Shown here: piece after piece, positions 33,302-44,594 of the stretch
Layout: each line of letters starts with the position of its first letter
Numbering within the stretch: the stretch's first letter is position 1
Assembly: GCA_963932465.1 (NCBI GenBank)
Contig: OZ010798.1
Location: 20,780,918 to 20,844,917, forward strand
Source of the DNA: Maratus speciosus
Taxonomy: Eukaryota; Arthropoda; Arachnida; Araneae; Salticidae
DNA: 64,000 nucleotides
Direction: 5' to 3'
The notes under the pieces: generated by a model
What the model saw: the letters and a program-made list of their open reading frames with translations, nothing else
Told to the model about the DNA's origin: nothing
The model's database searches: none
Made by a program: the position numbers and the translations under genes

Positions 33302-34639
33302 AATATTTCTATTTTTTTTTTCTAAATGCAAATAATTTAAAACAATGTCATGAACAACAAGAACTGACTGGACACCTACAAAAAGAAGCAGAATTGTCCT
33401 ATTGAGAGAAAATGGTCTCTTTTATGCAGAAATTGCAAGACAGGTTGGTGGATCCAGTCACTTTATCTGGCGTACGAAAATTGTGCTTACGTTATGAAGA
33501 AACTAAATCAATGATAAATAAGGCAAGATCAGGTCGAAAAAAATGCACAAGTGCTTCTGACGATAGAAAGATAAAAAGGATATGCCTCAAAGATAGAAGA
33601 ATTTCATTGGATGATGTTAGATGTGAAATGAATGCAATGGGTACTTCAGTTAGTTCAAGAACAATAAGGAAGAAGATTAGCAGGTTTTGGACTGAAATGT
33701 TGAATTCCGAGGAAAACGTTTTTTTTTTTTAATCTTCAGCAACGCAACAAACGAGTTCAGTGTGCAAAAGAACACATTAATTGGTCAGAAAATGAGTAGA
33801 AGCAAATAATCTGGAGCGGTGAGAGTAAAATATCGCTCTTTGGTAGTGATGGGCGAAAATATGTGAGACGTAGAGTAGGGGAAGAGCTGCATCCTGATTG
33901 CATTGAAGAAACTACAAAGAACTCAACAAATGTCATGATTTAGGCCTGTATGTCTGCAAATGGTGTGGGCCGCATTCAAGTGATTGATAACATTCTGAAT
34001 GAAAAAAAAAAAATAATACACCGAAATTGTTCTGGAACCAAAATTGATACCTTCCACAAGGGATTTCTTCCCCAATAAAGCACCATTTATCTTTCAGCAG
34101 GATTCAGCTCCGTGCCATACGGCAAAAATGTGCAAAGAATGGTTTAAAAATAAAAGCATACAACAATCACCCGGGCCAGGCAACAGCCCTGATCTGATTC
34201 CCATAGAAAATTTGTGGCGACGTTTGAAAATCCTTGTACAAAAAAAGCGTCCATCTAATAAAACGCAGCTTATTGAAGCTATAATTGATTCTTGGCATCA
34301 TGTAATTAAAAAGGATGAACTCCAAACACTAGTTTTATCAATGAAAAGACGCTGTGAAGCCGTAATAAAAAACAAGGGTTATCTAACTAAATATTGAATG
34401 TGTAAGTGTAACTTTAAAATACAATGAAATCTAAGATAGATCTTACTTTTTGTAAGTGTAACTTGTTTGTAATGCAGGTATTTTAATTATTTTTTTTTAA
34501 TTAAATTCTACATTAAATTTCCTTGAATTTGATATATAAACATTAGTATTTAAGTGAAATTTATAATATTCTTCAAGTACACAAAGTTATAAAGCATGAA
34601 AATTTCAAAAAATGTCCAAGAATTTTGGCTACCACTCTA
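32868..34639 (+). mobile_element. Tc1 element with about 205-bp inverted repeats
   Basis: 1772 bp. Left arm from TTGGTGGCCAAAATTGTGG and right arm, read inward, from GTGGTAGCCAAAATTCTTGG are long imperfect inverted repeats sharing ATCAAATTCAAGGAAATTTA and AATGTAGAATTTAAT. Between them lies a broken transposase. A TA microsatellite at 33259-33298 and an AAT tract near 33003 interrupt the left part. Inserted in a family A relic. Confidence 0.9.
33354..34397 (+). pseudogene. Tc1-family transposase (DD34E), inactivated
   Basis: The N-terminal helix-turn-helix (SRIVLLRENGLFYAEIARQV) is in the frame of 33354 and lacks an ATG. The second DNA-binding part (YEETKSMINKARSGRKK) is in the next frame, from 33412 to 33732. 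The catalytic middle (VQCAKEHINWSE, WSGESKISLFGSDGRKYVRR) is in the third frame and has stops at 33797-33799 and 33941-33943. The C-terminal catalytic part (FIFQQDSAPCHTAK, PIENLWRRLK, ending RRCEAVIKNKG) is in the first frame again, 34044-34397. Thirty-four residues separate the second Asp from the Glu, as in Tc1. The first catalytic Asp, normally in W-S-D-E-S-K, is Gly. Shifts fall at or near A/T runs. Confidence 0.92.
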
Positions 34640-34790
34640 CGTAGTACATCATAAATAAAAAAAAATAAAAAAAAAAACGCTATTTGATTCCAAATCTCTT
34701 CAATAATCAAATCTGCAAATTCTTTGGTTTTAGTTATAAAAATGTGTTCTTGAAGATATCAGATAATTTCACATTGTCTTCGTGCAGAAT
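34640..34790 (+). repeat. family A MITE relic, right part
   Basis: TTTGATTCCAAATCTCTTCA and the following AATCTGCAAATTC match the 3' half of diverged family A, as in the copy at 57688-58083. Confidence 0.55.
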
Positions 34791-35369
34791 TTTTTTTAAA
34801 ACCCTTTTTATTATTACGGTGTGACGGTCATTACAAAAATGGAGAAGACGAAGTCACGTTGGATTGCGACTATCACCATTTACAAAGTGAAGGCATCTTG
34901 TTGAGCTTTATTTTCCGATTTTATCGTTCGTTTTTAAAGTTGTGAAAAAAGGGAAAATTTCCTCATTTAAGTCGAAAATTCAATTACTTTCAAGGATTTT
35001 ACATATAATTCTATTTAGTAAAATAGCACTCCTACCCTTTATTACTCCGTTATTTTGACATGTTTGGGTAATACCGAGGAAAAAAAGTTCTTTGTTACAA
35101 GATATTTGCGTCAAATCTCAACCCATTAGTTCCGCTTGGCAGAAGTCCCTGCTAACATCAATTTTTAAGATTTGTACAACTAATTTCGAAAACAAATATT
35201 TAATGACAGAAATTTGCGATTAAATAAATTGAAGAAATTGTGGTATTTAAAACTTTAAACAACACGAAACCTATATTTTTCGCATCTGTTATAATATGAA
35301 ATGTAAAAGCAACAGGAATTCCTTTTGCCATTTTGCCCAAATCTCCGTTTATATTGTGCAATAAGGATC
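34791..35369 (+). other. interval containing a dispersed repeat copy
   Basis: 34850-35000 is the second copy of the repeat at 29577-29765. The rest shows nothing recognisable. Confidence 0.45.
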
Positions 35370-35796
35370 TTAAGACTGTTCTTAACTGCTCTGCTCAACA
35401 AGCGCAAAACTTTTTGACACATTTACAAATTCATTTTTTAACGGAAAGGTATAAAATTGGAAAGCCTGGCCATGGAAGCTATTTGGAATTGAACTGTTTT
35501 TCCATTTTTGGATCAATCAATTATCTAGTGAGTTATAAGCAATTTCGATCACGTAACAAACACGTTTTTCGACCTTTCTTGAGTGCTCTTTCTTCCTTCG
35601 AACGGAAATTCGGTTCAAAACGCCCACTTTGACACTATTATCTGAAAGATCTATTGCGTTTGCAAAAAAATGGAAAAAACAGCTCAATGGCATAGTTTCT
35701 GAACAACAACACCAGCTAATTTCATGCATTTTCGAACGAAAATAAATTAAAACTTATGTCAGAAGGTTGCCCTTTTGGGTTTGAGAACACCCTTAA
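35370..35796 (-). mobile_element. family A TTAA MITE, copy 6
   Basis: Complete, reverse, TTAA at both ends. Short frames on both strands inside it are shadows of MITE sequence, seen also in other copies. Confidence 0.9.
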
Positions 35797-35826
35797 GGCT
35801 GTTCTGAAATCCAAAAGGGCAACTTT
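35793..35826 (+). repeat. family A 5' end fragment, head-to-head with copy 6
   Basis: TTAAGGCTGTTCTGAAATCC plus AAAAGGGCAACTTT is a solo 5' end that shares its TTAA with the end of copy 6. Confidence 0.8.
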
Positions 35827-36105
35827 GAAGTTTAGCCGATATGTTTGTAGAAATTCATTTTTGAAGAGATGGTGTAATAAATTTTGATTTTAATTAAGTG
35901 GCATTTTTAATTAAATTAATATAATTTTAATTTTGTAAGTAATGTCTAAGAATGTGTGGAAAAAACTTTTTTGCTTTGAATAAATATTTAATTAGAAAAA
36001 AAATTGTTAAAATAAATTCGATTTACGTATCATGAATCGTATGATTCATTTTAAGAAAATTGGAAAATGCTTCCAATTAATTGCGTCAAGATTTTCATAA
36101 TGAAA

Positions 36106-36153
<48 letters not shown>

Positions 36154-36799
36154 GGCATAGATTCTAATTGAGACATGCATAATTATTTTTAATTTTAAGA
36201 TTTGAAAGGGTCAAATAAATTTACACGAATTTCATGTGAAAGGATTTTTTCTTTCTTTCTTTCTTTTTTTTTTTTTTCCAAGAATATAATTTTCGGTTTG
36301 GTTTTAGAGATTTTTTCAAGACATGCATATATTTTTTAAACAGTTAGAGGAATTATCTTATCTTCTTTTTTTCCCTTCCTATTTGACCGCCTTAAATTTT
36401 TTCTCCGTTTTAAACTTTGGTTAAGAATTAATTTTCAGATTAATGTTGCGGCATTTTATAAGGTATGCATACAATTTTCAGATAGTTTTCGTTTACTTTC
36501 AGAGTCTAAACTTATATTTTTTCCTACAGATGTAGCCACCATAGTTTTATCTCCAATTTAACTTTTGATTTTGAATTAATTTTACATGTTTATTTTTCTG
36601 TATGTCTCAAACTCGACTTTCTTTGACCTTTGGATTTCGAGATTTAGTTGGTAATATATTTTTAGTATGAGGATTTCAATATTGAAGAAGTAAGAATTTT
36701 ACATTTTTATTTCTAAAACATGATAAACTGTTTTAATTGTGTGTTTAGAAAATGTGTTTAATTTATCAAAGAGAATTTCTCATTCAAAATCAGAAATGC
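35827..36799. other. T-rich interval, nothing coding
   Basis: A T run of about 40 bases lies at about 36110-36149, and TTTC microsatellite near 36250. A loose T-rich repeat with GACATGCAT (36170, 36318) is visible. Confidence 0.45.
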
Positions 36800-37637
36800 A
36801 CTTGACTTCAGATATTTCTGAAAAATTTATTTATGGGAATTCTTTCGAGACTTTTACTTATTGTTTGATATAAAGATGAGTTTAAAATTATTTATATCTC
36901 AAATAACTTAAAAGAATTTCAATATTTTCATATGTGAAATCTTTCGTGAATCTCACTTATTGTTTGATATAAAGATATGTTTAAAATTATTTGTCTTTCA
37001 AATAACTTAAAGGAATTTGACTTTAAATGTTTCTATATGTGAAAACTTTCAGGAATGTTACTTATTGCTTGATATAAAGATGAGTTCAGAATTATTTGTC
37101 TTTCTAATAACCTAAAAGAATTTGTATTTCAATGTTTTTATATGGGAAACAATTCAGGAATCTAACTTATTTTTGCTATAAAGATGAGTTTAAAATTAAC
37201 TCGCTTTCAAATAACTTAAAAGAATTTGACTTTAAATGTCTTTCTTTGGAAATCCTTTCAGTAATTTTACTTATGTCTGATATAAAGATGAGATTAAAAT
37301 TAATTCTCTTTCAAATAACTTAAAAGAAATTGACTTTTAATGTTTTCGTATGTGAAACATTTCAGGGATCTGACTTACTTTGATATAGTGATGAGTAACG
37401 ATGATATTTCTCTTACAAATAATCTAAAATTTATTTACATTTCAATGTTTTCATATCTGAAAACTTTTAGGAAATTTACTTATTTTTGATAGGATGAGTT
37501 TAAAATTATTTGTCTTTCAAATAACTTAAAGGAGTTTGACTTTAAATGTTTTTGACAATTTCTGTATGTGAATCCTTTCACAAATTTTAATTATTTTTGA
37601 CACAGATGAGTTTAAAATTATTTGTATCTCAAATGAC

Positions 37638-38065
37638 TTAAGGCTGTTTTCAACTGCTCTGCTCAACAAGCGCAAAACGTTTTGACATATTTACAAATTC
37701 ATTTTTTAACGGAAAAATATAAAATGAGAAGACCTGGACATGGAAGCGATTTGGAATTGAACTGTTTTTTCCATTTTTTGATCCATCAATTACCTACTGA
37801 GTTAGAAGCGAATTCGATCACGTGACAAACACGTTTTTCGCCTGCTCTTGAGTGCTCTTTCTCCCTTCGCGCGGAAATTAGGTTCAAAACGCCCACTTTG
37901 ACGCTATTTTCTGAAAGATCTATTGCGTTTGTAAAAAAATGAAAAAAACAGCTCAATGACATAGTTTCTGAACAACAATACCAGCTAGTTTCATGCCTTT
38001 TCGAACAAAAATAAATTAAAACTTATGTCAGAAAGTTGCTCGTTTGGATTTGAGAACACTCTTAA
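37638..38065 (-). mobile_element. family A TTAA MITE, copy 7, in satellite
   Basis: Complete, reverse. The flanks CAAATGAC-TTAA and TTAA-AGAAATTTGAC rejoin to the satellite word CAAATAACTTAAAAGAATTTGAC with one TTAA, so the duplication is exactly TTAA. Confidence 0.95.
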
Positions 38066-39317
38066 AGAAATTTGACTTTAAATGTTTCTATACGTGAAAA
38101 CTTTCAGGAATGTTACTTATTGCTTAATATAAAGATGAGTTCAGAATTATTTGTCTTTCGAATAACCTAAAAGAATTTGAATTTCAATGTTTTTGTTTGG
38201 AAATCCTTTCAGGAATTTTATTTATGTTTAATATAAAGATTAGATTAAAATTATTTCTCTTCGAATAACTTAAACGAATTTGACTTTTAATGTTTTCGTA
38301 TGTGAAGCATTTCAGGAATCTCACTTACTTTAATATAACGATGAGTAACGATGATATTTCTCTTACAAATAATCTAAAAATTGTTTGCCTTTCAAAGTTT
38401 TCATATCTGAAACCATTCAGCAGTCTCACTTATTTTTACACAAAGATGAGATTAAAATTAATTTTCTTACAAATAATCTAAAAATTATTTGCTTTTTAAT
38501 GTTTTCATATGTGAAACCTTTCAGGAATTTTACTTATTTTTGATATCGGATGAGTTTAAAATTAATTCTCTTTGAAATAACTTATAGGAATTTGACTTTC
38601 AATGTTTTCATATGTGAAACCTTTCAGGAATCTCACTTATTTTTACACAAAGATGAGATTAAAATTAATTCTCTTAGAAATAATCTAAAAATTATTTTGC
38701 CTTTTAATGTTTTCATATCTGAAACCTTTCAGGAATTTTATATATTTTTGATATAACGATGTGATTAAAATTATTTGTCTTTCAAATAATCTAAAAATTA
38801 TTTGTCTTTGAATGTTTTCATATGTGAAACATTTCAGGAATCTCACTTATTTTTTATATAAAGAGGGCTTTCAAAATTGTTTATCTTGCAAATAACTTTG
38901 AAGAATTTGGCTTATTTCTATTTTTCTGTATGAGAATCGTTTCATGAATCTCACTTATTTTTGATATAAGATGAGATTAAAATTATTTGTCTTTCAAATA
39001 ATCTAAAAATTATTTTGCCTTTTAATGTTTTCATATCTGAAACCATTCAGGAATTTTTCTTATTTTTGATATGAAGACGAGTTTAAAATTATTTGTCTTT
39101 CAAATAACTTAAAAAGAATTTGACTTTCAATATTTTCATATGTGAAACCTTTCAAGAATTTTATTTATTTTTGATATAACAATGAGTTCAAAATTATTTG
39201 TCTTTTAAATAACTTAAAAAGAATTTGACTTTAAATGTTTCTGTATGTGTAACCTTTCATGAATCTTACTTATTTTTGATATAAGATGAGTTTAAAATTA
39301 ATTCTCTTTTAGATAAC

Positions 39318-39747
39318 TTAAGTCTGTTCTCAAATCCAATGGTGCAACTTTCTGACATAAGTTTAAATTGATTTTTGTTCGAATACGTATAAAAAAAGCA
39401 GGTGTTAGTATTTAGAAACTGTGTAATCGAACTGTTCATTCCGTTTTATTGTAAACATAATAGATCTTTTAGAAAATGCTGCCAAATTTGACGTTTTAAA
39501 CAGAATTTCTAGGCGAGAGAAGAAAAAGAGCCAGGAAGACAGAAAAAACGCCTCGCTCACGTGACCCATTTCGCTTATAACTCGGTAGGTAATGTATTGA
39601 TCAAAAAAGGAAAAAAAAAACAGTTCTATTCCAAATCGCTTCCCCAATCAGCTCTGCCAATTTTGTACCTTTACATTTATAAATGAGTTAGTGAATGTGT
39701 AAAAGCGTTTTGCGCTAGTTGACGAAAGCAGTTGAGAACAGCCTTAA
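39318..39747 (+). mobile_element. family A TTAA MITE, copy 8, in satellite
   Basis: Somewhat diverged, plus orientation, TTAA at both ends (TTAAGTCTGTTCTCAAATCC, GAGAACAGCCTTAA). It sits at the same TTAA of the satellite unit as copy 7, in the opposite direction. Confidence 0.93.
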
Positions 39748-39829
39748 AAGAATTTGTCATTCAATGCTTGTGTACCCGAACCCTTTATGAAACTATCGAA
39801 AATAAACTTTCAATTTACTCATAGTTTAG

Positions 39830-40085
39830 AAAGAAGAAGCAGGCACGTTCAGACAGGATCCAACAAGTTTAGACAGGCACTTCCAAGCACGCAAGCAGCA
39901 GGCAACACTCAAAAAGACACTGATAAGAATGGTGTTCACTTCGCTTATATAGGCGATCTTATCAACTACTGACGTCACTGATAGTGAATCACGTGATTTG
40001 CGATATCCACCACTCACACGATAAAAGGAAGTCATGTGATACCTTGTCCCTTTCTGTTTAACCGATAAGGGATCCAACTTTTTTT
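39830..40085 (+). promoter_or_regulatory. promoter-like module 1 (CRE, E-box)
   Basis: Contains palindromes TGACGTCA (39970-39977) and TCACGTGA (39989-39996), a second E-box-like TCATGTGA (40032-40039), GATAAGG (40064) and upstream CTTATATAGG. The same elements in the same order and spacing occur at 41580-41850 in otherwise diverged sequence, which suggests selection or a shared origin. An ATG lies 23 bases downstream. Confidence 0.4.
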
Positions 40086-40107
40086 CTCAGTCAGCCGAAG
40101 GAAGAAT

Positions 40108-40287
40108 ATGTCTTTAAAACATGTGGTGAATTTTTCTCTGTATGTAAAACGTATACGTAATATTTCCGCTTGCATTATATATGAAGATGAAGAAATTTCA
40201 AAGGTAACATATTTCGCTTTTTATTTTTTGTTGAAAATATTATATGCTGAAATATCTTTCCCTCGAAAGATTTGTAAGTGTTGTTAA
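40108..40287 (+). CDS. short open frame downstream of promoter-like module, possible first exon
   Basis: ATG at 40108 opens 59 codons to TAA at 40285. After 32 codons (ending YEDEEISK) there is AAGGTAACAT at about 40201, a plausible 5' splice site, so the coding part could be a first exon with the rest intronic. The product has no family I recognise, no clear signal peptide, and mixed composition unlike the surrounding low-complexity frames. Support comes only from position behind module 1. It may be chance. Confidence 0.15.
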   Translation: MSLKHVVNFSLYVKRIRNISACIIYEDEEISKVTYFAFYFLLKILYAEISFPRKICKCC

Positions 40288-40544
40288 ATTTAAACATATG
40301 TCTGTATCCTGCAATATGCATAGCAAGTATTTAAAATTTCATTCGCGGAAATGTTGTTAAATTCGTAGTATCATTATTCATGAAATTATTTTTAAAAAAT
40401 CACTTTATTATTTAAACGGTTTTTCAATTCTCTCCCCTCTTTTTTCAATGGGAACACTTATGTTTTTGTTGTTGCTGTTGTTTTTGTGATGTTTTACCCG
40501 GAGGCGTCGGGTGGTTGGTGGTAAATTCTTCAAATTTTCCCAAA

Positions 40545-41290
40545 TTTTTTCATGAATGTATTCTCAAGAAATAATATTTTTCATGAATAAGTTCTCATAA
40601 ACTTTCCATAGACTCTCAGCATTCTTTCTTTTAAGGGTGTATTCCGATCCGAACTGCTTATTTTCTGATTCATTTTAAAATTCATTTTTGCTCTCAAACG
40701 CATCAAACTTGGAAATTCTCCTATTTAAAAACTATATAATGTGCGGTGCTTCTTAATTTTTTGATAAATGCAGAAACTACTGTAAAAAACGCTGTCAAAG
40801 TTGGCATTTTGAACCGAATTTTCCGAAGCGGGCGATCTCGGAATGAAAAAAATGGTCATACTGAGAAAATAATTGTTTAAAAATCAAATTCTAATGAATT
40901 AAGCTGAAAATGAAATCACACGGCATGTTAAACATGTCTTCAGAAATCACCCCAGCAAGTTTCGTTTTTTTACTTTTAAAAATGAGTCTGAAAATGTCTC
41001 AGAAAATTTCGAGCTGTTGAGGGTGGAAAAATATTTTTTCGAATACACCCTTAAGCAAACATTTATCATACATTTTTCAAGAACTAAGAGAATTCAAATT
41101 TTTTAGGAATGAGTTTTCATGATCTATCATGTACTTTTCAAACGTAAGTTCCCATTTTCTATCCATGGGCTCTCACCATTCTTTCTTTCAAGCAAATATT
41201 AATCGTGTATTTTTCACGAGTTAACAGAAATCAGATTTTTAATGATTGAATTATCATGAAGTATCTGAGAACTCCCCTCGTTCTTTCTTT
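40545..41290 (+). repeat. tandem repeat of roughly 100-137 bp, about three units, split by a MITE
   Basis: Units share ACTCTCAGCATTCTTTCTTT / GCTCTCACCATTCTTTCTTT / CCCTCGTTCTTTCTTTCAAG and TTATCATGAAGT / TTTTCATGATCT stretches (anchors 40621, 41179, 41281). Confidence 0.65.
40631..41054 (+). mobile_element. family B TTAA MITE, copy 5
   Basis: Complete, 424 bp, inserted in a tandem repeat. Neighbouring units read TTCTTTCTTTCAAGCAAAT; here the site is TTCTTTCTTTTAA...TTAAGCAAAC, so a single base change probably created the target TTAA. Confidence 0.92.
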
Positions 41291-41579
41291 CAAGTTTTTC
41301 TGAAACAAGAATCTTTTAATACCGACACGCACATCCGAATAACATTTATGATGAAATATTATTTTCGATTTCAAAAGAAGAATGAGTTTTTCTATAATTG
41401 ATACTATGTATTCTAAAATAATTTATAGGTGAATCGATTATTTTTTTTATGATTTTAAACATCACTTAGTGGAAATGATCTAATTTCATTTTCTTGTTTT
41501 AATTATTTAATTTAACATAGAAAATTAAGGTATACATTTCTTTCGTGATTAAACTTGCATTTTAGGATAAGTAAAAAGC
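41291..41579. other. AT-rich interval, nothing recognised
   Basis: No repeat or coding sequence was seen. Confidence 0.4.
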
Positions 41580-41850
41580 AACAATAAGTTTAGATAAGTT
41601 CAAACATGATTAGACAAGTTCAAACATCTTTAGACAAAATCCGACAAGCATGCATGGTTACTCACTTGAAAAGAGTGACAAAAATGGGGTTCAAATGTTT
41701 TCTTATCGTTGATTGACGTCACTGATAAGGAATCACGTGTTTGCACAATCAACCAATCTATCAGGAGGAAGTTGTCACGTGATATTCTGTTTCGCGATAA
41801 GGATTTGCCATTTCACTTTAAGTCTTTCTGTTAAACGAACATGGCATGAT
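41580..41850 (+). promoter_or_regulatory. promoter-like module 2 (CRE, E-box)
   Basis: TGACGTCA 41714-41721, CACGTG 41734-41739, TCACGTGA 41775-41782, GATAAGG 41796-41802. Spacing from CRE to E-box is 20 bases in both modules. An ATG at 41841 is closed by TGA two codons later; TAGGTAAGGG at about 41863 is a possible splice donor. Confidence 0.4.
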
Positions 41851-42817
41851 CATGTTGATATAATAGGTAAGGGATGAATAAATTATGATTTTAAATAAGT
41901 TAGATGTTAGAGTTTTAATGATTTAAAATAAAGGTATTAGAATACAAAATTATTTATTAAAAATAATAATGGAAGTGTTAAACGATAATTTGAAATTAAA
42001 AACTAAACTGAATAGAAGAATTTAAAGTTTTGCAGGTATATTTCATAAAACTAAGTTGAACTGAAAATTGTAAAAGATTAGTTACACAAGGTTTATTATA
42101 GAAAATCTGCCAAAGAGATGTTTTAGTTGCAATACTATCAAACCTAGATAACCTAGAAATATTCCTAATCACTTGCAAACTAATATGAAACAGTGAGAAT
42201 TTAATTAATTTAAATATAACAATGTGGTGATTTTTACATATGTCCAAAAATGCCTAAGTGAGTTTTCGTGGGAAATGCATAAACTTTGCAAAATTTTCAT
42301 TCCAGCTCGATGTTAAATGAGTTTCTGAGTCTAAATTGAATTGAATTGAATTCGATTGTGAGTTAAAACATAAAACAGGCAAATTTTTATAAACATTTAA
42401 CCTTAATTTTTTTTGGCAAATTATTTCTTTTTTCTTAACTGATTTTTTTTCCTTTACTTATTTTTATTTTCCTTTATTTAAATTTTTTCTTCTTATCTTA
42501 ATTTTTTTTATTTCATTAATTTTTTTTCTTTACTTAATTTTTTTTCTTTACTTAATATTTTTTTTCTTTTAACTTAATTTTTTTCTTTTTATCTTATTTT
42601 TTTTCTTAGCTTAATTTCCCACCCCCCCCTTTACTTAAATTTTTTCTTCTTAACTTAATTGTTTTTCTTAGTTTAATTTTTTTTGTTTAATTTACAAATA
42701 TTTTAAAACAAATAAATATTATGCATGCATATAATTATATTTTTACACACACGCATACACATACATATACATGTATATCCTCTCACATACTTATGTATAT
42801 ATATATATATATGTATA

Positions 42818-43261
42818 TGTGGGAACTCGGGCTTGCAATTACTCATTAAAAAACACTAAACACCATTTAAAAACTTGAGCCTGACACCATTAAATTTTTA
42901 ACTAAGTTATATTTAAAGTTAAAATATTTACAAAATATTTACAAAGGAAAGAGTCGTCATTTTAATTACATCACTATTCTGCGATACGATCACAGCTCGT
43001 TCTCATAACACAGACATCATCGTTCTACGCGTTCGACTGACTGTCTTCCGTTCAGTTCTAGTTTTTTACCCGCTCACAATGAGCGTCTCTCGATCACAAG
43101 TGTCTCTCTCGTACGCATGCGCGTCGACTAGTTCATGGGGAAAGAAGATCAAACAGAGGAAGGCGCTTTGATCGGCAGGTACGGAAGACTTAGTTGGTGG
43201 CGCTGTATACAGTAGGCACGCAGCTTGTTCTGGAAGCTATTAAAGGAAAAGCTTTCCCACA
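42818..43261 (-). repeat. LTR in tandem unit 1
   Basis: 444 bp, TGTGGGAACTCGG...GCTTTCCCACA, with 8-bp inverted ends TGTGGGAA/TTCCCACA. Confidence 0.92.
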
Positions 43262-43546
43262 AATCGGCGATCCTGACAGCTTGATTGACCTCGATCAACA
43301 AAGTGGACCATAGGAAGGAGCAGCAGGAGCACCTGAAAAGACAAAGAAAAAACAGCAGCATCCGAAGCTCTATTTTGGAAAAAGTCATCATTATTAAAAT
43401 TCCTCATCAAAAATTATATTATTTCTTGAAAAAAAAATCTTCCTATTCTGTTTTACGTTCCTTCGTCTGATTCGTCTTCCTATTTCTCACGTTTTTCACC
43501 TTACGTCTTTTCGTCTTTTTTTTTCGTTCCCTCGGGATTAATTTTG

Positions 43547-44594
43547 TCAAAATCGTTTAAAGTCAGTCCGGTGGTGTGTCGTAGCCGGGGTAGTGTCATA
43601 ATCGGTGAAATTATCAGGAACGATACCATATTCGTCAAAATCGGTCAAAGTGTCATCTTCGGAATCATTAGTGTCATCTTCGGAATTTAAGTCAAATTTA
43701 CTTGCATTTTCTTCGAAAAAGGATCTTCTATATTCAGGTCTCTTTTTAGTAAACTTCTACTTAGGTTTCTTAACTTCGTAATTATTAATTTCACTTTCAT
43801 CTTCAAATTCATCTGACGAATTAGGAATATTCTTAATTTTCTTAGAAGTATTACTCTTCAACTTCGCGTTAGACATTTTCTTAATATTTTCTTTTCTAAA
43901 ATTTTCTTCCTTTATTACAGCAAATTTCTGGTTATTCTCATTTCTGGAAGAATACAACTTATTTTCTTTATTTTCCAACTTAGTGGAATCTGAATCATTT
44001 TTAAAGGTTTTAGCACTGTTAGTCATCTTAATTTGGTTTTTTAACTTAGTCATTTCTTGTCTTAAATTTTCGAAATCTTCCTGGGAATTATTCAATTTTA
44101 TCTGGATTCTAATTTTGGACATTTTAATTCTAGAACACTCATCTTCTGATTCTTGTAACTGTTTTTCAAGATGTTTTGTATTCAAACATAGTTATTTATT
44201 TTTATTAATCGTAATCTGTATTGTTCTGAACGTTTACTTTCTTCATCTAATTGGGATTTTATATCTTGAAAATGTCTCTCTAATTTTCTATACAATTTAC
44301 TAACGGTTTGTCTTTCTGTTACTTCTTGTTCTAATTTATCTTCTAACGATTTTATTGTAATTTTCGACTTAGTTTTTTCTGACAAAAATGCTTCTTTTAA
44401 ATCGATTAAATCTAATTGTAATTGTAACATTTTATATTTTCTTTCAACTTGTGTAACTTGGGCAGTTAAATTTTCGTTTTCTAGACGTAATTCTTTAATT
44501 TCAGAGGTAGAATAGTGCAAATGAGGAACAGGCAAATATTTGTTTTGGTTTAGAATTTGTGGGTTGCTATTGTGCAATGTGGAAGAATAAGGGT
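43547..44594 (-). pseudogene. truncated retroelement ORF, unit 1: myosin-II-like coiled coil
   Basis: Starts without ATG at the unit joint. Segment 44577-44182 encodes a coiled coil ending at a stop; the frame then shifts and the coil continues at 44185-43757, then after an in-frame TAG the acidic tail runs to 43547. Sequence matches the rod end of non-muscle myosin II heavy chain (see unit 3). It differs from unit 3 at a few positions, for example ESEINN here and EIEINN there. It has lost Gag and protease and is a by-product of the duplication. Confidence 0.85.

Larger units (their letters stand above)
36800..39800 (+). repeat. satellite array, about 20 units of about 103 bp
   Basis: The unit core is TTTGACTTTAAATGTTTTCA then ATGTGAAACCTTTCAGGAAT, CTTATTTTTGATATAAAGAT, GAGTTTAAAATTATTTGTCT and TTCAAATAACTTAAAAGAA. 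The CAAATAACTTAA-type word recurs near 36901, 37001, 37107, 37210, 37313, 37420, 37519, 37631, 38160, 38266, 38367, 38470, 38575, 38680, 38790, 38890, 38998, 39100, 39209 and 39313. The unit is not a fixed multiple of three, so short frames are not coding. Two family A MITEs interrupt it. Confidence 0.92.

Noticed and set aside
36800..39800. CRISPR array or repeat-protein gene
   Set aside because: Units are about 103 bp without unique spacers, not a fixed multiple of three, and full of stops; this is animal satellite DNA.
41996..42247. 83-residue minus-strand frame found identically in each unit
   Set aside because: It lies in the flank carried along by the triplication, and its composition is ordinary AT-rich noise.
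43149..43391. 80-residue minus-strand frame repeated in all three units
   Set aside because: It spans the LTR and the adjoining non-coding part and exists three times only because of the duplication; no domain was recognised.
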